Assembly: GCF_000001735.4 (NCBI RefSeq)
Contig: NC_003071.7
Coordinates: forward strand, 11,215,151 to 11,279,150
Length of the DNA stretch: 64,000 nucleotides
From: Arabidopsis thaliana
Taxonomy: Eukaryota > Streptophyta > Magnoliopsida > Brassicales > Brassicaceae
Direction: 5' to 3'
Part shown: piece after piece, positions 48,765 to 61,900 of the stretch
Numbering within the stretch: position 1 is the stretch's first letter
Layout: each line of letters starts with the position of its first letter
Notes under the pieces: generated by a model
Database searches by the model: none
The model's input: only the letters and a program-made list of their open reading frames with translations
Told to the model about the DNA's origin: nothing
Translations under genes and position numbers: made by a program

Positions 48765-48812
48765 TAAACAATCAAACTCGAGAATAAGGTAGAGACAAAA
48801 TAAAGAAGTACC

Positions 48813-50422
48813 ATGGCAGAGATTCGCCAGAGAAGAGTGTTGATGGTCCCAGCACCGTTCCAAGGCCATTTACCTTCGATGATGAATCTAGCGTCCTACC
48901 TTTCTTCCCAAGGCTTTTCAATCACAATCGTTAGAAACGAATTCAATTTCAAAGATATCTCCCATAATTTCCCTGGTATAAAATTCTTCACCATCAAGGA
49001 CGGCTTGTCAGAATCTGACGTGAAGTCTCTGGGTCTCCTTGAATTTGTCCTGGAGCTTAACTCTGTCTGTGAACCCCTATTGAAAGAGTTTCTAACCAAC
49101 CATGATGATGTTGTTGACTTTATCATTTATGATGAATTTGTTTACTTCCCTCGACGTGTTGCGGAAGATATGAATCTGCCAAAGATGGTCTTTAGCCCTT
49201 CTTCCGCCGCTACCTCGATCAGCCGGTGTGTGCTTATGGAGAACCAATCAAATGGGTTACTTCCTCCACAAGGTACCATGCTTACTTTTTTTACTTGGGT
49301 TTTTTTCAACTAGCAAATTTTGATGTATTTAATTTATTGTTTAACTTTTATAAACTACTATGTTAGTTTATTAATTTAGAATAAGGTTTTGGTTAAATAT
49401 ACAAGTTAAAGAAATATTATTCTTGTAAGGATCAATTTTGTAGCATTGGCAGTAGACTCTGTTTTTTTCAACATTTAAAACGTTTTACTGTATTTTGGTG
49501 ATTTGGGTCTATTTCTATGACAGACGCAAGATCTCAACTAGAAGAAACGGTGCCAGAGTTTCATCCCTTTCGTTTCAAAGATCTGCCTTTTACAGCTTAT
49601 GGATCTATGGAGAGATTAATGATACTTTACGAGAATGTAAGCAATAGAGCCTCATCTTCTGGCATAATACACAACTCTTCGGATTGCTTAGAGAACTCAT
49701 TCATAACAACTGCACAAGAGAAATGGGGAGTTCCGGTATACCCGGTTGGTCCACTCCATATGACCAATTCCGCAATGTCATGTCCAAGTTTATTTGAAGA
49801 AGAAAGAAACTGTCTTGAATGGCTTGAGAAGCAAGAAACAAGCTCAGTGATCTACATAAGCATGGGGAGCTTGGCGATGACACAAGATATAGAGGCTGTG
49901 GAGATGGCCATGGGATTTGTCCAGAGTAATCAACCCTTCTTGTGGGTGATCCGACCAGGCTCTATAAACGGACAAGAATCTTTAGACTTCTTACCGGAAC
50001 AGTTCAACCAAACGGTGACCGATGGAAGAGGTTTTGTTGTGAAATGGGCCCCACAAAAAGAGGTATTAAGGCATAGAGCAGTGGGAGGGTTTTGGAACCA
50101 TGGTGGATGGAACTCGTGCTTGGAGAGCATAAGCAGTGGTGTACCAATGATTTGTAGGCCGTATTCTGGTGATCAGAGGGTGAATACTCGACTTATGTCA
50201 CATGTTTGGCAAACCGCGTATGAGATCGAAGGTGAATTGGAAAGAGGAGCTGTTGAGATGGCCGTGAGGAGGCTCATTGTGGATCAAGAAGGTCAGGAGA
50301 TGAGAATGAGAGCCACCATATTGAAGGAAGAGGTTGAAGCCTCTGTCACAACCGAAGGCTCTTCTCACAATTCTTTAAACAATTTGGTCCATGCAATAAT
50401 GATGCAAATTGACGAACAATGA
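48813..50422 (+). CDS. UGT76D1: UDP-glucosyltransferase UGT76D1
   Basis: Two exons (48813-49272, 49524-50422) give 452 aa, the normal family-1 GT length. The catalytic His is in VPAPFQGHLPSM near the N-terminus. The plant PSPG box (WAPQKEVLRHRAVGGFWNHG, then GWNSCLESI, ending SGDQ) keeps Trp, Gln, Glu and the final Gln that binds UDP-glucose; the usual HCGWNS reads HGGWNS, a Cys-to-Gly change. The single intron position is that of the UGT76 group. UGT76D1 is reported to glucosylate the salicylate catabolites 2,3- and 2,5-dihydroxybenzoic acid and affects defence. No signal peptide, so cytosolic. From gene order this is At2g26480. Confidence 0.95.
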
Positions 50423-50895
50423 TAAGTGGTAAATTTGGTGAGAACGAAATTACGTGTGTGGTGTTTTAATTTTTAAATAAAAATATGTGTTTGAAGTAAT
50501 AGCGGTTTTTGATGAATAAATTTTACATTCATCCAAAAAAATACAGCAATTTTGTATTGTTCTTAAGTTCTTAATGGTTGAAGCTAATTTTAGGATACAA
50601 TGATATTTTCATTGGTGTTAATAACAAGCCAGTTTTTGACATGTGCCAAGTGTGTATTTGCGTACGTAGGATCCAATCTTCTTTGCAATTTTATTTGTAG
50701 CTATTAAGGAATATTTGTAAATAATTTATAGTTTTTATAAAATAAACATGTAAGAGCATACTCACTAAACAATTCTTGATCGGTATCTTTACTATATATT
50801 AGTAAATAAAATTTAAGACATTATCTTTCCAGTGTCTAAAATGTCTTCCTAAAGACACAAATGTAATGCTAAAAGACACTTCCCATTTTTTAATA
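50423..50895. other. Spacer: 3' flank of UGT76D1
   Basis: AT-rich 3' UTR and flank. The text up to the foldback element at 50896 shows no gene. Confidence 0.45.
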
Positions 50896-51159
50896 GGGAA
50901 AAATGTCAAAAAAAGCGCGAACTTTAAAATTTGGGACGATAAAAGCATGAACTTTCGAAATGTCATTTAAATCATAAAATTTCATTTGACTTTTTAAAAA
51001 AATTGTCAAGTTTCGTTGACTTGACCATTTTGGGCACGTCGTTAAATTTCCGTTAACAGCATTAACTTTCTGTTACAAATTTCTGTTAAATCGAAACGAC
51101 GTCGTTTTTAGATCTCCAAAACGACGTCGTTTCATTAGAAAATAATGATGCAAAATCCG

Positions 51160-51226
51160 CGTCCGCAATGGCTCGAACATATGACCTATTGGATTCATAT
51201 AGGGCAATATACCGCTGAGCTACGAC
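51160..51226 (-). repeat. tRNA-like block in the left foldback arm
   Basis: Minus strand reads GTAGCTCAGCGGTATATTGC and then GTTCGAGCC about 35 bases later, matching A-box and B-box style tRNA internal promoter motifs with near-tRNA spacing. D-stem pairing is poor and no anticodon arm folds well, so it is tRNA-derived or tRNA-like, not a functional tRNA. Confidence 0.5.
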
Positions 51227-51771
51227 AATAATTTACAATAATAACAAACATTGCATACATATACTAACCAATATAATATACTATTAATTAAAAATATATG
51301 CAATTAATTAAAAATAACAAAATTAAAAAATATATATTAAATAAACTTACCATAATATATTTTAAATTTCAAATATTTAATTATATATATAAAGACATCT
51401 TCTATATTTGAAAAATTATAGATCTCTCTAGAATTCACATAAGTCTTTGCAATTGTATTTTTGGAATAGATAAAAACTGAAAAACTGAAAATTGAAAATA
51501 ATTTGCATAAGTCTTTTCTATTGTATTTTCTAAATTTGGAATACTTAAAAATTGAAAACTAAAAATAATTTCTCAAATATAAAAAACATCTATATAGAAA
51601 TTTAATATTTCAAATTTCAAAATATATATGTATGGTAGGTATATTTAAAAACTTTGTATATATTTGTTTTTTTGTAGTTTTGTAATATATAATTTATTGT
51701 ATATATTTTAAATTAATTGTATAGTTTTATTTGTTAGTATATATATGCTATGTTTTTTTTTTATCAAACTG

Positions 51772-51842
51772 TTCTCGTAGCTCAGCGGTAGATTGTCCTT
51801 TAGGAGTCCAATAGGTCAGATGTTCGATTCCATGTGAATGCG
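51772..51842 (+). repeat. tRNA-like block in the right foldback arm
   Basis: Mirror copy of the left block: CGTAGCTCAGCGGTAGATTG, then ATGTTCGATTCC. The B-box part (GTTCGATTCC) is an exact match to the tRNA T-arm consensus. Good A- and B-boxes survive, but the stems do not pair like a real tRNA. Confidence 0.55.
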
Positions 51843-52113
51843 GATTTAGCATCATTATTTTCTAACGAAACGACGTCGTTTTGGAAGCTCCAAAACGTCC
51901 AAAACGACGTCGTTTCGATTTAACAGAAATTTCTAACAGAAGGTTAACCCCGTTAACGGAAATTTAACGACGTGCCCAAAATGACCAAGTCAACGAAACT
52001 TGACAATTTTTTTAAAAAGTCAAACGAAACTTTGTGATTTAAATGACAATTCGAAAGTTCATGTTTTTTTCGTCCCAAATTTGAAAGTTCGCGCATTTTT
52101 TGACATTTTTCCC

Positions 52114-52884
52114 TTTTTTTATCATATTTTTTATTAGTTTTTTATTTAAAGACACCCACACATAATGATCAATGTGGATGCTCTTACATGCCTACAAAAC
52201 AAACCTATTTTATAGTTCTTCTTTGGGTTTTCAAATGTTCTTATAATAGAGATTGTGTATAGATTGAGCATTATCGATCCAAATATATAAAAAGAGAAAG
52301 AAAAAAATATATATGATTTATACCCATTCATTGTTTTATAATGATCGGTAGACGTTGAAAACCCAAAAATGATAAAATTAGTAGTAGCTAATTGAGTTCT
52401 AGAAATAAGGTTTGTAAACCTCATTAGTTTTTTTGACATGGGATACGACTTAAGACTACTAATTATTAATTGTTCTATTTCTGTTGACACTTATTTTAAG
52501 AGGAAATCGACCCTGTTTCTATTTTTAGGGAAGAAATAAATAGTAAAAGATTGCTAGGAGTTAGAATATTAATTTTGTAAGATGTTAGATGTGAAGTAAC
52601 AAAAGAATGCCAAATATAGATTAAGTTGACGGACACGGTGGTGAACCAATGAATTTTCACATCAATAATCAAAAAAAGGTTTAACCAATCATTCATCTAT
52701 TTGCTTCCTGCCACAACTATATTTGCATCACCCCATTGTTCTTAAGCTAAAACCAAACCCCTTTCAATCTCAAATCTAATTTTAAATCTACCTTTTCTTT
52801 TGTTTTTTTCTCTCCTCACAAATTACTCAATTTATAGTTGTTAATTTTTTGAGGAGAACAAGAAGGTGGTAGTATTATTTCAAA
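52114..52884. promoter_or_regulatory. JGB 5' flank
   Basis: AT-rich upstream region of the WD40 gene. The leader near 52740-52880 is pyrimidine-rich (CTTTTCTTTTG...). No specific binding site is claimed. Confidence 0.4.
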
Positions 52885-54282
52885 ATGTTTACGGAAGCTG
52901 ATAGCATTCCTAGGGCAAAATATGCCAACATGATGCATTCTGATCCGAATCTTTCCTCCACGATGACCCAACAAACAGAGGAAGAGTACGGTATACGCAA
53001 TAGCAGTGCATCTGCGGTTGGCACGGGGATGTATGATAGAATGAGTTGCGAAGGTTCTCCAATGATGATGTCTCCTTGGAACCAAGCAACTCCATTTACT
53101 CAAACACAATGGTCTACTGTAGAAGAAAACCTACCCCAAAATGGCCTTATTGGCTCGCTTGTCCGTGAAGAAGGTCACATCTATTCATTAGCGGCCACAA
53201 AAGATCTTCTTTATACTGGCTCTGATAGCAAAAACATACGTGTGTGGAAGAATCTAAAGGAGTTCAGTGCATTCAAATGTAACAGTGGATTGGTTAAGGC
53301 CATTGTGATTTCAGGGGAGAAGATTTTCACAGGTCACCAAGACGGAAAGATTCGAGTTTGGAAAGTCTCCCCTAAGAACCAGAGCTTGCACAAACGTTCT
53401 GGAACATTACCAACTTTGAAAGATATATTCAAGGCATCTCTCAAACCAAGAAACTATGTTGAGGTGAAGAAACACCGCACTGCTCTCTGGATCAAACACG
53501 CCGATGCTGTTTCATGTTTAAGCCTAAATGATGAGCAAGGGTTGTTGTATTCTGCTTCATGGGACCGGACCATTAAGGTGTGGAGGATTGCTGATTCAAA
53601 ATGTCTAGAATCAATCCCAGCTCATGATGATGCTGTAAACTCGGTGGTATCAACAACGGAAGCGATTGTTTTCTCTGGATCAGCCGATGGGACAGTCAAG
53701 GCATGGAAGAGAGACCAACAAGGAAAATACACAAAGCATACACTAATGCAAACATTAACAAAGCAAGAAAGCGCAGTCACAGCTTTGGCTGTAAGCAAGA
53801 ATGGTGCGGCAGTGTACTTTGGTTCGAGTGATGGTTTGGTCAATTTTTGGGAGAGGGAGAAACAGTTGAACTACGGTGGTATTCTCAAGGGCCACAAGCT
53901 TGCTGTTCTTTGCCTAGAAGTGGCAGGGAGTCTTGTTTTTAGCGGATCTGCTGATAAGACAATATGTGTGTGGAAGAGAGATGGAAATATTCATACATGC
54001 CTCTCTGTACTAACAGGTCACACAGGTCCTGTGAAATGTTTGGCAGTAGAAGCAGACCGTGAAGCCTCCGAACGTCGGGACAAAAAATGGATTGTATATA
54101 GTGGAAGCTTGGATAAGTCAGTAAAAGTATGGGGAGTTTCAGAATCTTTCATTGACATGAACCAGATGAGTATGATGCAACAGCAACAACAGCAACATGT
54201 TATATCACATTCTGAACCATTCATGTCTGATGGCAGTTTCTCTTCATCAGCTGGTGGAGCTAGCAGCCATCGAAGACACTAA
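52885..54282 (+). CDS. JGB: WD40-repeat protein JINGUBANG
   Basis: A single intronless exon encodes 465 aa. The N-terminal 90 residues are Met/Ser-rich and unstructured. Seven WD repeats follow from about residue 95 to 425, each closing in a W-D/K-type strand (for example [78 protein letters not shown]). The tail has a Gln-rich run (QQQQQQQ region) and a Ser-rich end. JINGUBANG is described as a WD40 pollen protein that restrains pollen germination and interacts with TCP4; I place it here as At2g26490. A seven-bladed propeller is sure; the name rests on locus memory. Confidence 0.88.
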
Positions 54283-55219
54283 TCATGGTTTGTGATTTGA
54301 CCATCAAATACCAACTGTGTCTGAATTATTCATTTGTTTGTTGTTAAATTTGAATGGAAAGAAAAAGAAAGAAAAATCTAGTTATGATGCAGTGTTGTAC
54401 AATATGGAGGTGAGTTTGAACTAATTTTTTCTTTTTCTTTTTTATCATAAAGGTTTGTTGTAATTTTTTTATATTTTGTGATGAAAACCTGTAACTCTAT
54501 CAAACTTCATAATAATTAATTTTGTTGTAAACTTAGATAGGAGTTCATGCATTTCATAAGCGTTTTCTTCAAATTTTTACTGTGGTTAATTCAAAAACAA
54601 ATAATCACTCAAGTTATATTCTTTCAAAAAAATAAAAATTAGTAGAATATTTAAATAAAAATTTTGTTTACGTGTCTTTTATTATATTACAGTATATTTT
54701 AAAGTATAATTATAAAATTAAGCGGCATCAATAAACACAAATTTTAATTTTTTTTTTAATATTTACTTGTCGAATGCACATTAAATTAAAATTAAAATGA
54801 TTCATATTCATATGTCTATATATATAACTTATAACAAATTATATATATATGTTAACATAGATAATTATTAATAAATTTTCTCTCATAATTTATTTAGAAA
54901 AAGAAAAAAGAATAGAAATTGAGTAAAGCGATGAGAAACGTGTGTTCAGAGATATTTGATAAAAAGAAGTAAATCCATCTCTGGCCGTAATTGGCTGTGG
55001 CAGCCACACCCTCCTTATCCAAAATCTCCTCCTTCCTTAAAAACAATCTTCTCTTCTTTTGCTTCTCCTTTCTTTGAGTCGCTTCACTTCTCTTGCATCC
55101 TTCAAACTCATCCACAGGTAATAATATTAATCAACCAATCAATAATCTCTCTTCCAACTTCTCTTCCGATCATAACCATTTCTTGAATCTGTGAATCTTG
55201 TTTTCTTTTTCAGCAAGGA
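54283..55219. other. JGB 3' flank and petM promoter, with 5' UTR intron
   Basis: AT-rich spacer, including poly-T and TATA-like stretches around 54820-54850. The petM leader contains an intron: donor CCACAG-GTAATA after 55117 and acceptor TTTTTCAG ending 55213, six bases before the ATG at 55220. Confidence 0.5.
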
Positions 55220-55597
55220 ATGGCGACAGCAGCAGCACCAGCAGTGATTTCATGGACAAGATCAGGCATTGTGTCCAAATCCGGACAAACCCAGAAGAAA
55301 TCTGAGATGAAAGTTTCTTACATAACTGGACTTAACTCATATGGTGGTCTCAAGGCACAGAACAACAAGGTTGTCTCAATGGGATCACCACTCTGCACAG
55401 AACAGTGTTTTGCTAACGTTGTGATGTCTCTCAAAGGAAGAAGAGGTAATGGAGGAGCCTTATCCACCACGTGTAACGCTGTCGGAGAGATTTTCAAGAT
55501 TGCAGCAATCATGAACGCTCTTACTCTTGTTGGTGTTGCAGTTGGATTCGTTCTTCTTCGAATCGAAACTTCTGTTGAAGAAGCTGAAGCAGAGTAA
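55220..55597 (+). CDS. PETM: Cytochrome b6f complex subunit 7 (PetM), nuclear-encoded
   Basis: A single coding exon encodes 125 aa. Residues 1 to about 88 form a Ser/Lys-rich plastid transit peptide with no acidic residues near the start. The mature part is tiny: [20 protein letters not shown] followed by [16 protein letters not shown], that is, one transmembrane helix and a short acidic stromal or lumenal tail, which is the PetM signature. PetM sits at the rim of the cytochrome b6f dimer in thylakoids and helps stabilise it. The 5' UTR holds an intron ending just before the ATG. From gene order this is At2g26500. Confidence 0.95.
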   Translation: MATAAAPAVISWTRSGIVSKSGQTQKKSEMKVSYITGLNSYGGLKAQNNKVVSMGSPLCTEQCFANVVMSLKGRRGNGGALSTTCNAVGEIFKIAAIMNALTLVGVAVGFVLLRIETSVEEAEAE

Positions 55598-58500
55598 ATA
55601 GAGTAAATTGCTGCTCTTATAATTATATATTTTTGGTTATTGTTGTTGTCAAGCTTTGGTAAAACTTGATGGATACATGTTACATTTGTTTATGAAGAAG
55701 CTCTTTTCTTGGTAGATGAAAAAATTGGGAATCCTCACTAATCAGTAACTCTGCATCTACTGTTTTATCCATGCCCTCCATTGCTTCATATATCTCTTCA
55801 TATAATTTTTTTGTGAAACTTGCTTTAGTGTTGAGAAAATGAACGAGATTGCTTTTTATAATCTACTCCTTTTCCTTTGGACATCATAGGTGTTTACATT
55901 GATTTTATTAGGTGAGAATAATCTTGGTTTGTGAGGTAGCCATTCCGGTAAAGTGTTTACATGAGATAATTAAAAATCATTGCTGTTGCATTTTTAATGA
56001 AACTCTTAGCACGAACATTATTACAGTTAGAATACTAATCGTTAGTTGAGTAATATGAGGGAGCATCCAGGATCAAAAGCATCTTGATTGAGTCCAAAAA
56101 AGTTGACTCGAAAAAACACAAACTGGATGATGTCATTAACAAAATCCCTCATAAAGTACTACTAGAAAACTTAGCAACTTTTTCAGACTAACGGGCGAGT
56201 AAAGTGATAAACTCTGACTGGCCACAACCGTAAGCGGCTAGCTTGTAATCAAGACAGACTATGAGGACTCGCATATATGCATCACTCTAGAACGCATCCT
56301 TCTTTGGTTGATATGAAATGATTCAAGCAGTGGAGATAACATTAAATGTGCATCAACACTCTCATTCAATGCTATCGAGAAGCATCATTGCGCTTTTCCA
56401 TTGATTCTAGTAAAATAGTACCCATGCCTCTTTTTTGGTAACTCTTCTCACTTACGGTCAGAGAGATCACATTATCAAGTCTCACCAATCCCGTCTAATT
56501 AAAGTTGTAAATAATACTCATTCCGTTCCTTTAATTTAGAGGGCAGAAGCAAGAGAAAATTTTAGGGCCTTTACTTAAACTATTTTTCCTATGAGAATAA
56601 ATTTTAGAATCTTGCAAAAATATGGACTTATTTGTATAATGATGTTTAATTTGTAGGAGCTAAAATTAGCAAACACTACGTAAAGACAATTGAAATCGAT
56701 ATCATAAACGTTTAAGGAAAGACAAGAGAGGAGTCGAGCTGATGAACTCTTTCTTTAACCCTTTGAATCACTCGTAGTGTGACGGTTTTTGTGTGATTCA
56801 AGGATCCCATGATACAACCTCTATAAACTGATGTCGCACCACTCGAAAACAGCTCTAACGAACCAAGTTTCTACGATCCTCTCAAATACTTACTTTCTTA
56901 ACAAAGAGAGATTGTTGGATATATGTGTTTCTATATGAACGGTGAAATTCTCAATATGTTAAGAAGAAGACATCAAACATGCATATATAGAGGTTTGAGA
57001 TTGGTTTGATTCTTAAGATCAATCAACCACAACCATCGCAAATCCAGGAGAGGTGGATGATAGGATGAGGCAACTATCTCACAGTGAAACCGAGTCTCAA
57101 AGAGACGTGAAACAAAAAAGACTGATTCTCATGGAAGTATTCAACTCGACCCAACACACTTTTGGAGGTCCAATGATAGTAAAGCCAAATCATTGTGACC
57201 CACTTCTCATTCGCACAATTTAATTTTATAAAGCCCACTTAACTTTAAAATAAAATTTGGTCCAACATAATTGAGCCTTACAAAATTGTGGTCTAAAACC
57301 ATGTTTCATCTAGCTAGTGGCTAGGCTTAGAGGCAACCCTGATAATACTTGATCTAAGATCCACTAACACGATATTCCAACTTTGAAATGTATGCACATC
57401 ATTAGATGCTATATGACCAAGAAAGATATATTTGACAGAGAAATTTGCTTAGATTTGTCTAATTAATTATCTTCGCTCGAGACTAAGGCAAAACAGTCCA
57501 CCAACGGTAAGCCTAATAAGTCAATGCATTTGTTTTTTTCTAAGACGTCAATGCATTTCGTTCTTTTTTTCCATTGTCCCAAAATACTCATCCTTTTATA
57601 TTAGAAGAATTTGTAGCCAAATTTTCGTTTTTAAGTGATGTTATAAATTTTACATTCTACAAGGTTAATTGTTATTCTTTATTGTTACTGTAAATATTGA
57701 TGCATTTTATTGTTATTTTAATATTATGATAACTTTCTAAAATTTTGTATGCATAATTATGTATAAACATCATCTAAGCGACATAAGAAAATAATTTTTT
57801 CGATCTTGTTATTTACAGAAAAATAAAGAAAACAAATTGTACAAAACTCAAGGCACGAGTCCTAATCTTATATTTGGAGATACTATAGGTCACTTCGTAG
57901 GTGGTGTTTCGAGATCAAGTTAGCCATTGAAGAAGTCATAATTGTCATCAAAGCAGTAAACAAACGTAAAATGAGGATAAACAATTGATGAAATCATAGA
58001 AAAATCACACATAATACGGATATTGTATTATTCAAACGTAGTTGGATTGTACTGATTTTGAGTATAATAACATCGAATATAGATTCAATTATTGAGATGC
58101 GTATTGCTTTATTATCATAAATTAATAAGGTTCTGCCATTCTGGTCAGTTCTAGTTGGTGGCTTTAACTTGAATGTACAACAGCCTAAGATTTAATACGG
58201 TAACAAAAAGAAGTGTACTTGTACCTGACCCAAATTAGCAAGAAAAGATTTGTAGTATGATTTATTTTGATGGAACCTTGAACCTTCGAATAAGTAATTA
58301 AAGTGAAAAGCTCTATTACGTATGGGTCAATTCATGTTAACATCTCAAATAAAATTTTAATTAGTGATTTTTTTCCTAATATCTTGCGGATTGATGTCAA
58401 AATGGCTTTCGAGTTTATTTTTTAAAATATATTTATTCCTAATTCCAAATTTAAGAACATGAAATCAATTCAAATGAGGTTGTACACTTCAAAATTCGTA

Positions 58501-58967
58501 ATAACATCACTAGACGGAAAAAGAGTGATAACTGATAAGAAAACAACATATAATAAGGGATGATAAAGGACAACAACACGATGACAAAAATAAACTTCAT
58601 TATTCCAATTAATAATGAAGTACATTTCCAAATAAACAATTACTAAAACTTATACCTAACGGAGAATTAATACTTTATTCTTGAAGTTTGAACAAAAATA
58701 AATATACTTTATTTACTCAAATAGTAGATAAATAAAAATCCTCTGTTCCTTCCTTCTCCCACAAATCAAACAAGTGACTTTTTATATTTATCTTATTAAT
58801 TCTGTAGTCTCGAGATTCGCTTTTTCTCCTGCTTACTTCTTTTTATCATCTTCTCTTTGTCGGTTTGATTTGGAAAAACTTTCTGCAAAAAAAAGAGAGA
58901 TTCTTAAACTTTTTATCTCAAGATCCTTTCAAAAAATCTGAAAAGAGAAGATTTTTAATAAAAAAGA
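55598..58967. other. 3.4-kb spacer between petM and NAT3
   Basis: The longest gene-free stretch. No coding exon or terminal inverted repeat was recognised. Around 56914 the sequence TGTTGGATATATG resembles the 5' start of copia-type LTRs, and neighbouring DNA is more GC-rich than usual, but no matching end, primer-binding site or target duplication was found. The right end holds the NAT3 promoter and 5' UTR. Confidence 0.4.
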
Positions 58968-61900
58968 ATGGTTGAAACTGGTCACCATCATCAACATCCA
59001 CCGGCACCGGCTGCAGCCGGTCATCCGCCGGTTCCATCCATGGCGATGGCGCGTAACATGGGAACCACTTGGCCTCCGGCGGAGCAACTTCATCATCTTC
59101 AATATTGCATCCACTCTAACCCTTCTTGGCGTTAGTCTCTCTCTTTCTGCTTATACTACTTTCTTTATTTTTGTTTCAGATGTAAAAAATAAAAATTATA
59201 ATCTTTTCAGTCAAAAGTTGTATTAGTTCAGTTCTGTCTCTCTCTCTCTTTATCTGCTTTATGTTGTGTCTTAATTTGTTTACCAAAAGATTAGTTTAGA
59301 TCTCAGTATCTGATTCGATTCTTTATATTTTTCCTCTGTGTTGACTATATTTTAGCTTGTGTTGGGGACTAATTAGCTTTAAATCTAATGATAAATGTTG
59401 TATAATTGTTCTTGAGACACACTAATTGATTAAGATTAAAATAAACTGTTTCGTTATTACTTGTTTATGTAGTTGGTGAATCCAAAATGCTATAAGAATT
59501 GAATCCTTAGCAGTTAAAAGTGTGGGGTTGGGTTTATGCTAACACTGGTCATGGAAAATGAAATGCAATTAGTGTTTTACCATTACAAGAAATGCCATTT
59601 TTAAGGGATTTTGTAACAAAAGGATTGTATTATTGTTTCCTTTTAAGAATTGATTTGTCTCATTTCCATTAACAATGAATCATTTTACAGATGAGACGGT
59701 TGTACTGGCTTTCCAGCATTACATCGTTATGCTCGGGACTACTGTTTTGATTGCCAACACACTAGTGTCACCAATGGGTGGAGATCCTGTATGTGATGTT
59801 TTTGGTTTTTGGATCCGGTTGTCTAATATTTATGTTATTATATGATTCTGAAATCGACCGTTTGGTATTTTGAACGATAATAGGGTGATAAAGCGCGGGT
59901 TATCCAGACTATATTGTTTATGTCGGGCATAAACACGTTGCTACAAACGCTTATCGGGACAAGGCTTCCCACGGTTATGGGAGTATCGTTCGCGTATGTT
60001 CTTCCCGTATTGTCTATAATCAGAGATTACAACAATGGTCAATTCGATTCCGAGAAACAGGTTAAAGCTCGTTTTATACTTGCGCGGTACGGTTGCTATA
60101 TATATATTTTTTTTTTTACTTGACAAATGCCATTTTCCTTGTAGAGATTCCGACATACTATGAGAACGGTACAAGGATCATTAATCATTTCTTCATTCGT
60201 CAACATCATAATCGGATATGGTCAGGCATGGGGGAACTTAATAAGGTAATATAAAAGATCAATATATAACATTACTAGTTTAGAAGCTGATGGAAGTTTT
60301 AACATTTAATGATTATGGTTTCTTTAATGCAGAATCTTTAGTCCCATCATTGTTGTGCCCGTTGTTTCTGTTGTGAGCCTTGGCCTATTCCTTAGAGGCT
60401 TCCCACTGGTAACAATTTCAACTAAAGTATTCAGCTTTAACAAATTTTAACTCCTTCACTAAGTCATTATGTGATCTCTTCGGATTTTAACAGCTTGCAA
60501 ACTGTGTGGAAATCGGTCTACCAATGCTGATTCTGTTGATCATCACACAGCAAGTCGGGCTTTTTATTATTTTCCGCGCTATATATGGTGGTGATTGTTT
60601 AGATATGTAATATTAAATCTTGCTACTGTTCATCTTGCAGTATCTTAAACATGCATTCTCAAGGATTTCTATGATTCTTGAAAGATATGCTTTACTTGTT
60701 TGCCTGGCTATCATATGGGCTTTTGCTGCTATCCTTACTGTTTCTGGTGCTTATAATAATGTTTCTACCGCAACAAAACAAAGTTGTCGAACTGATCGTG
60801 CCTTTCTTATGTCATCAGCTCCCTGGTAGGTTGATTACTATTTGACTTGATTCTTCTTTTCTTCTAAGGTCTAAATATCTTTATACTCAGTCACTCAAAC
60901 TCATCTTTCAGGATTAGAATCCCATATCCATTCCAGTGGGGGACTCCGATATTCAAAGCGAGTCATGTTTTTGGAATGTTTGGTGCTGCAATTGTCGCAT
61001 CTGCAGAGGTTGTTATTCATCATATTAGTTTCTAGCTTATGTTAAATATTCTTCATGTTACATGCTACAACTTGTTCTTATGTTATGTATATCCTTATTT
61101 TCTTTAGTCTACCGGAGTATTTTTCGCTGCATCTAGACTAGCAGGAGCAACAGCGCCTCCAGCACATGTCGTCTCTCGTAGTATCGGTCTACAGGTTTTA
61201 TTTCCAGACACTAAGAAAGTTTTTTTTAATCTTTTCGTTTTCTGTTCTCTCTGCTAATGTTCCGAATAAGTCTATAAGCTGTTATATTTTCCTTTAAGGG
61301 TATTGGTGTGCTCCTTGAAGGAATATTTGGTTCCATTACTGGCAATACCGCGTCCGTGTAAGTTCTAAATATCTCTTGCTATATGTGCTACTATCCTTTC
61401 AGAATTTATACAAAGAAACTAGGTATATAATTCATCTTGATGATATATACAGGGAAAATGTCGGTCTCCTTGGCCTCACACGAATAGGGAGTAGACGAGT
61501 GGTGCAGGTTTCAACGTTTTTCATGATATTTTTCTCCATATTTGGTTTGTCTTTCAACCCTCTAATCAGTCATCTTGACTAAGTATAGAAAGTAGCCGTT
61601 CATGGGTTTTAAATCCGCGTGTTTTCAATGATCTTCAGGAAAATTTGGCGCGTTCTTTGCGTCTATTCCGCTTCCAATCTTTGCAGGCGTATACTGTATA
61701 CTACTTGGAATCGTTGGTGAGTAGCATTTTGTATATGAACCTACACTACCTGATTTCTTGTAAAAGCCGGGGCTGCTTATGATACTTTTGTTATGTGATT
61801 GGCCCAGTTGCTGTTGGAATATCGTTTATACAGTTTACCGACACTAATTCGATGAGAAACATGTACGTCATTGGTGTCTCTCTCTTCTTAAGTCTTTCCA

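Larger units (their letters stand above)
47213..48812. other. Spacer between divergent SRAP and UGT76D1 genes
   Basis: A telo-box (AAACCCTAA, 47240-47248) lies just upstream of the SRAP start. A short open frame at 47589-47639 (16 codons, MVSSSKTETVVGAPLR) ends at a good splice donor (CTTAG-GTAGAC) but no partner exon was found. Poly-T runs sit near 47427 and 47472. A 26-bp tandem repeat is at 48396-48484 and the UGT76D1 TATA box at 48757. Confidence 0.5.
50896..52113. mobile_element. Foldback element with about 340-bp inverted arms carrying tRNA-like blocks
   Basis: The left arm (50896-about 51235) and right arm (about 51770-52113) are inverted copies. Read inward both start GGGAAAAATGTCAAAAAA, continue GCGCGAACTTT, TTGTCAAGTTTCGTTGAC, GGGCACGTCGTTAAATTTCC and AAACGACGTCGTTT, and look above 90 percent alike over the outer 150 bases. 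The 530-bp middle is extremely AT-rich and non-coding. No transposase is present. Large inverted arms without coding capacity suggest a MULE-type or foldback MITE; a clear target duplication was not found, so the family is open. Confidence 0.75.

Noticed and set aside
51772-51842. A functional tRNA gene
   Set aside because: A- and B-box motifs are good, but the D and anticodon stems do not pair and there is no clean anticodon loop; it is tRNA-like only.
56914-57030. Possible copia-type LTR start (TGTTGGATATATG)
   Set aside because: No second LTR, no terminal CA with a matching target duplication, and no primer-binding site could be found; the resemblance is only a few bases.
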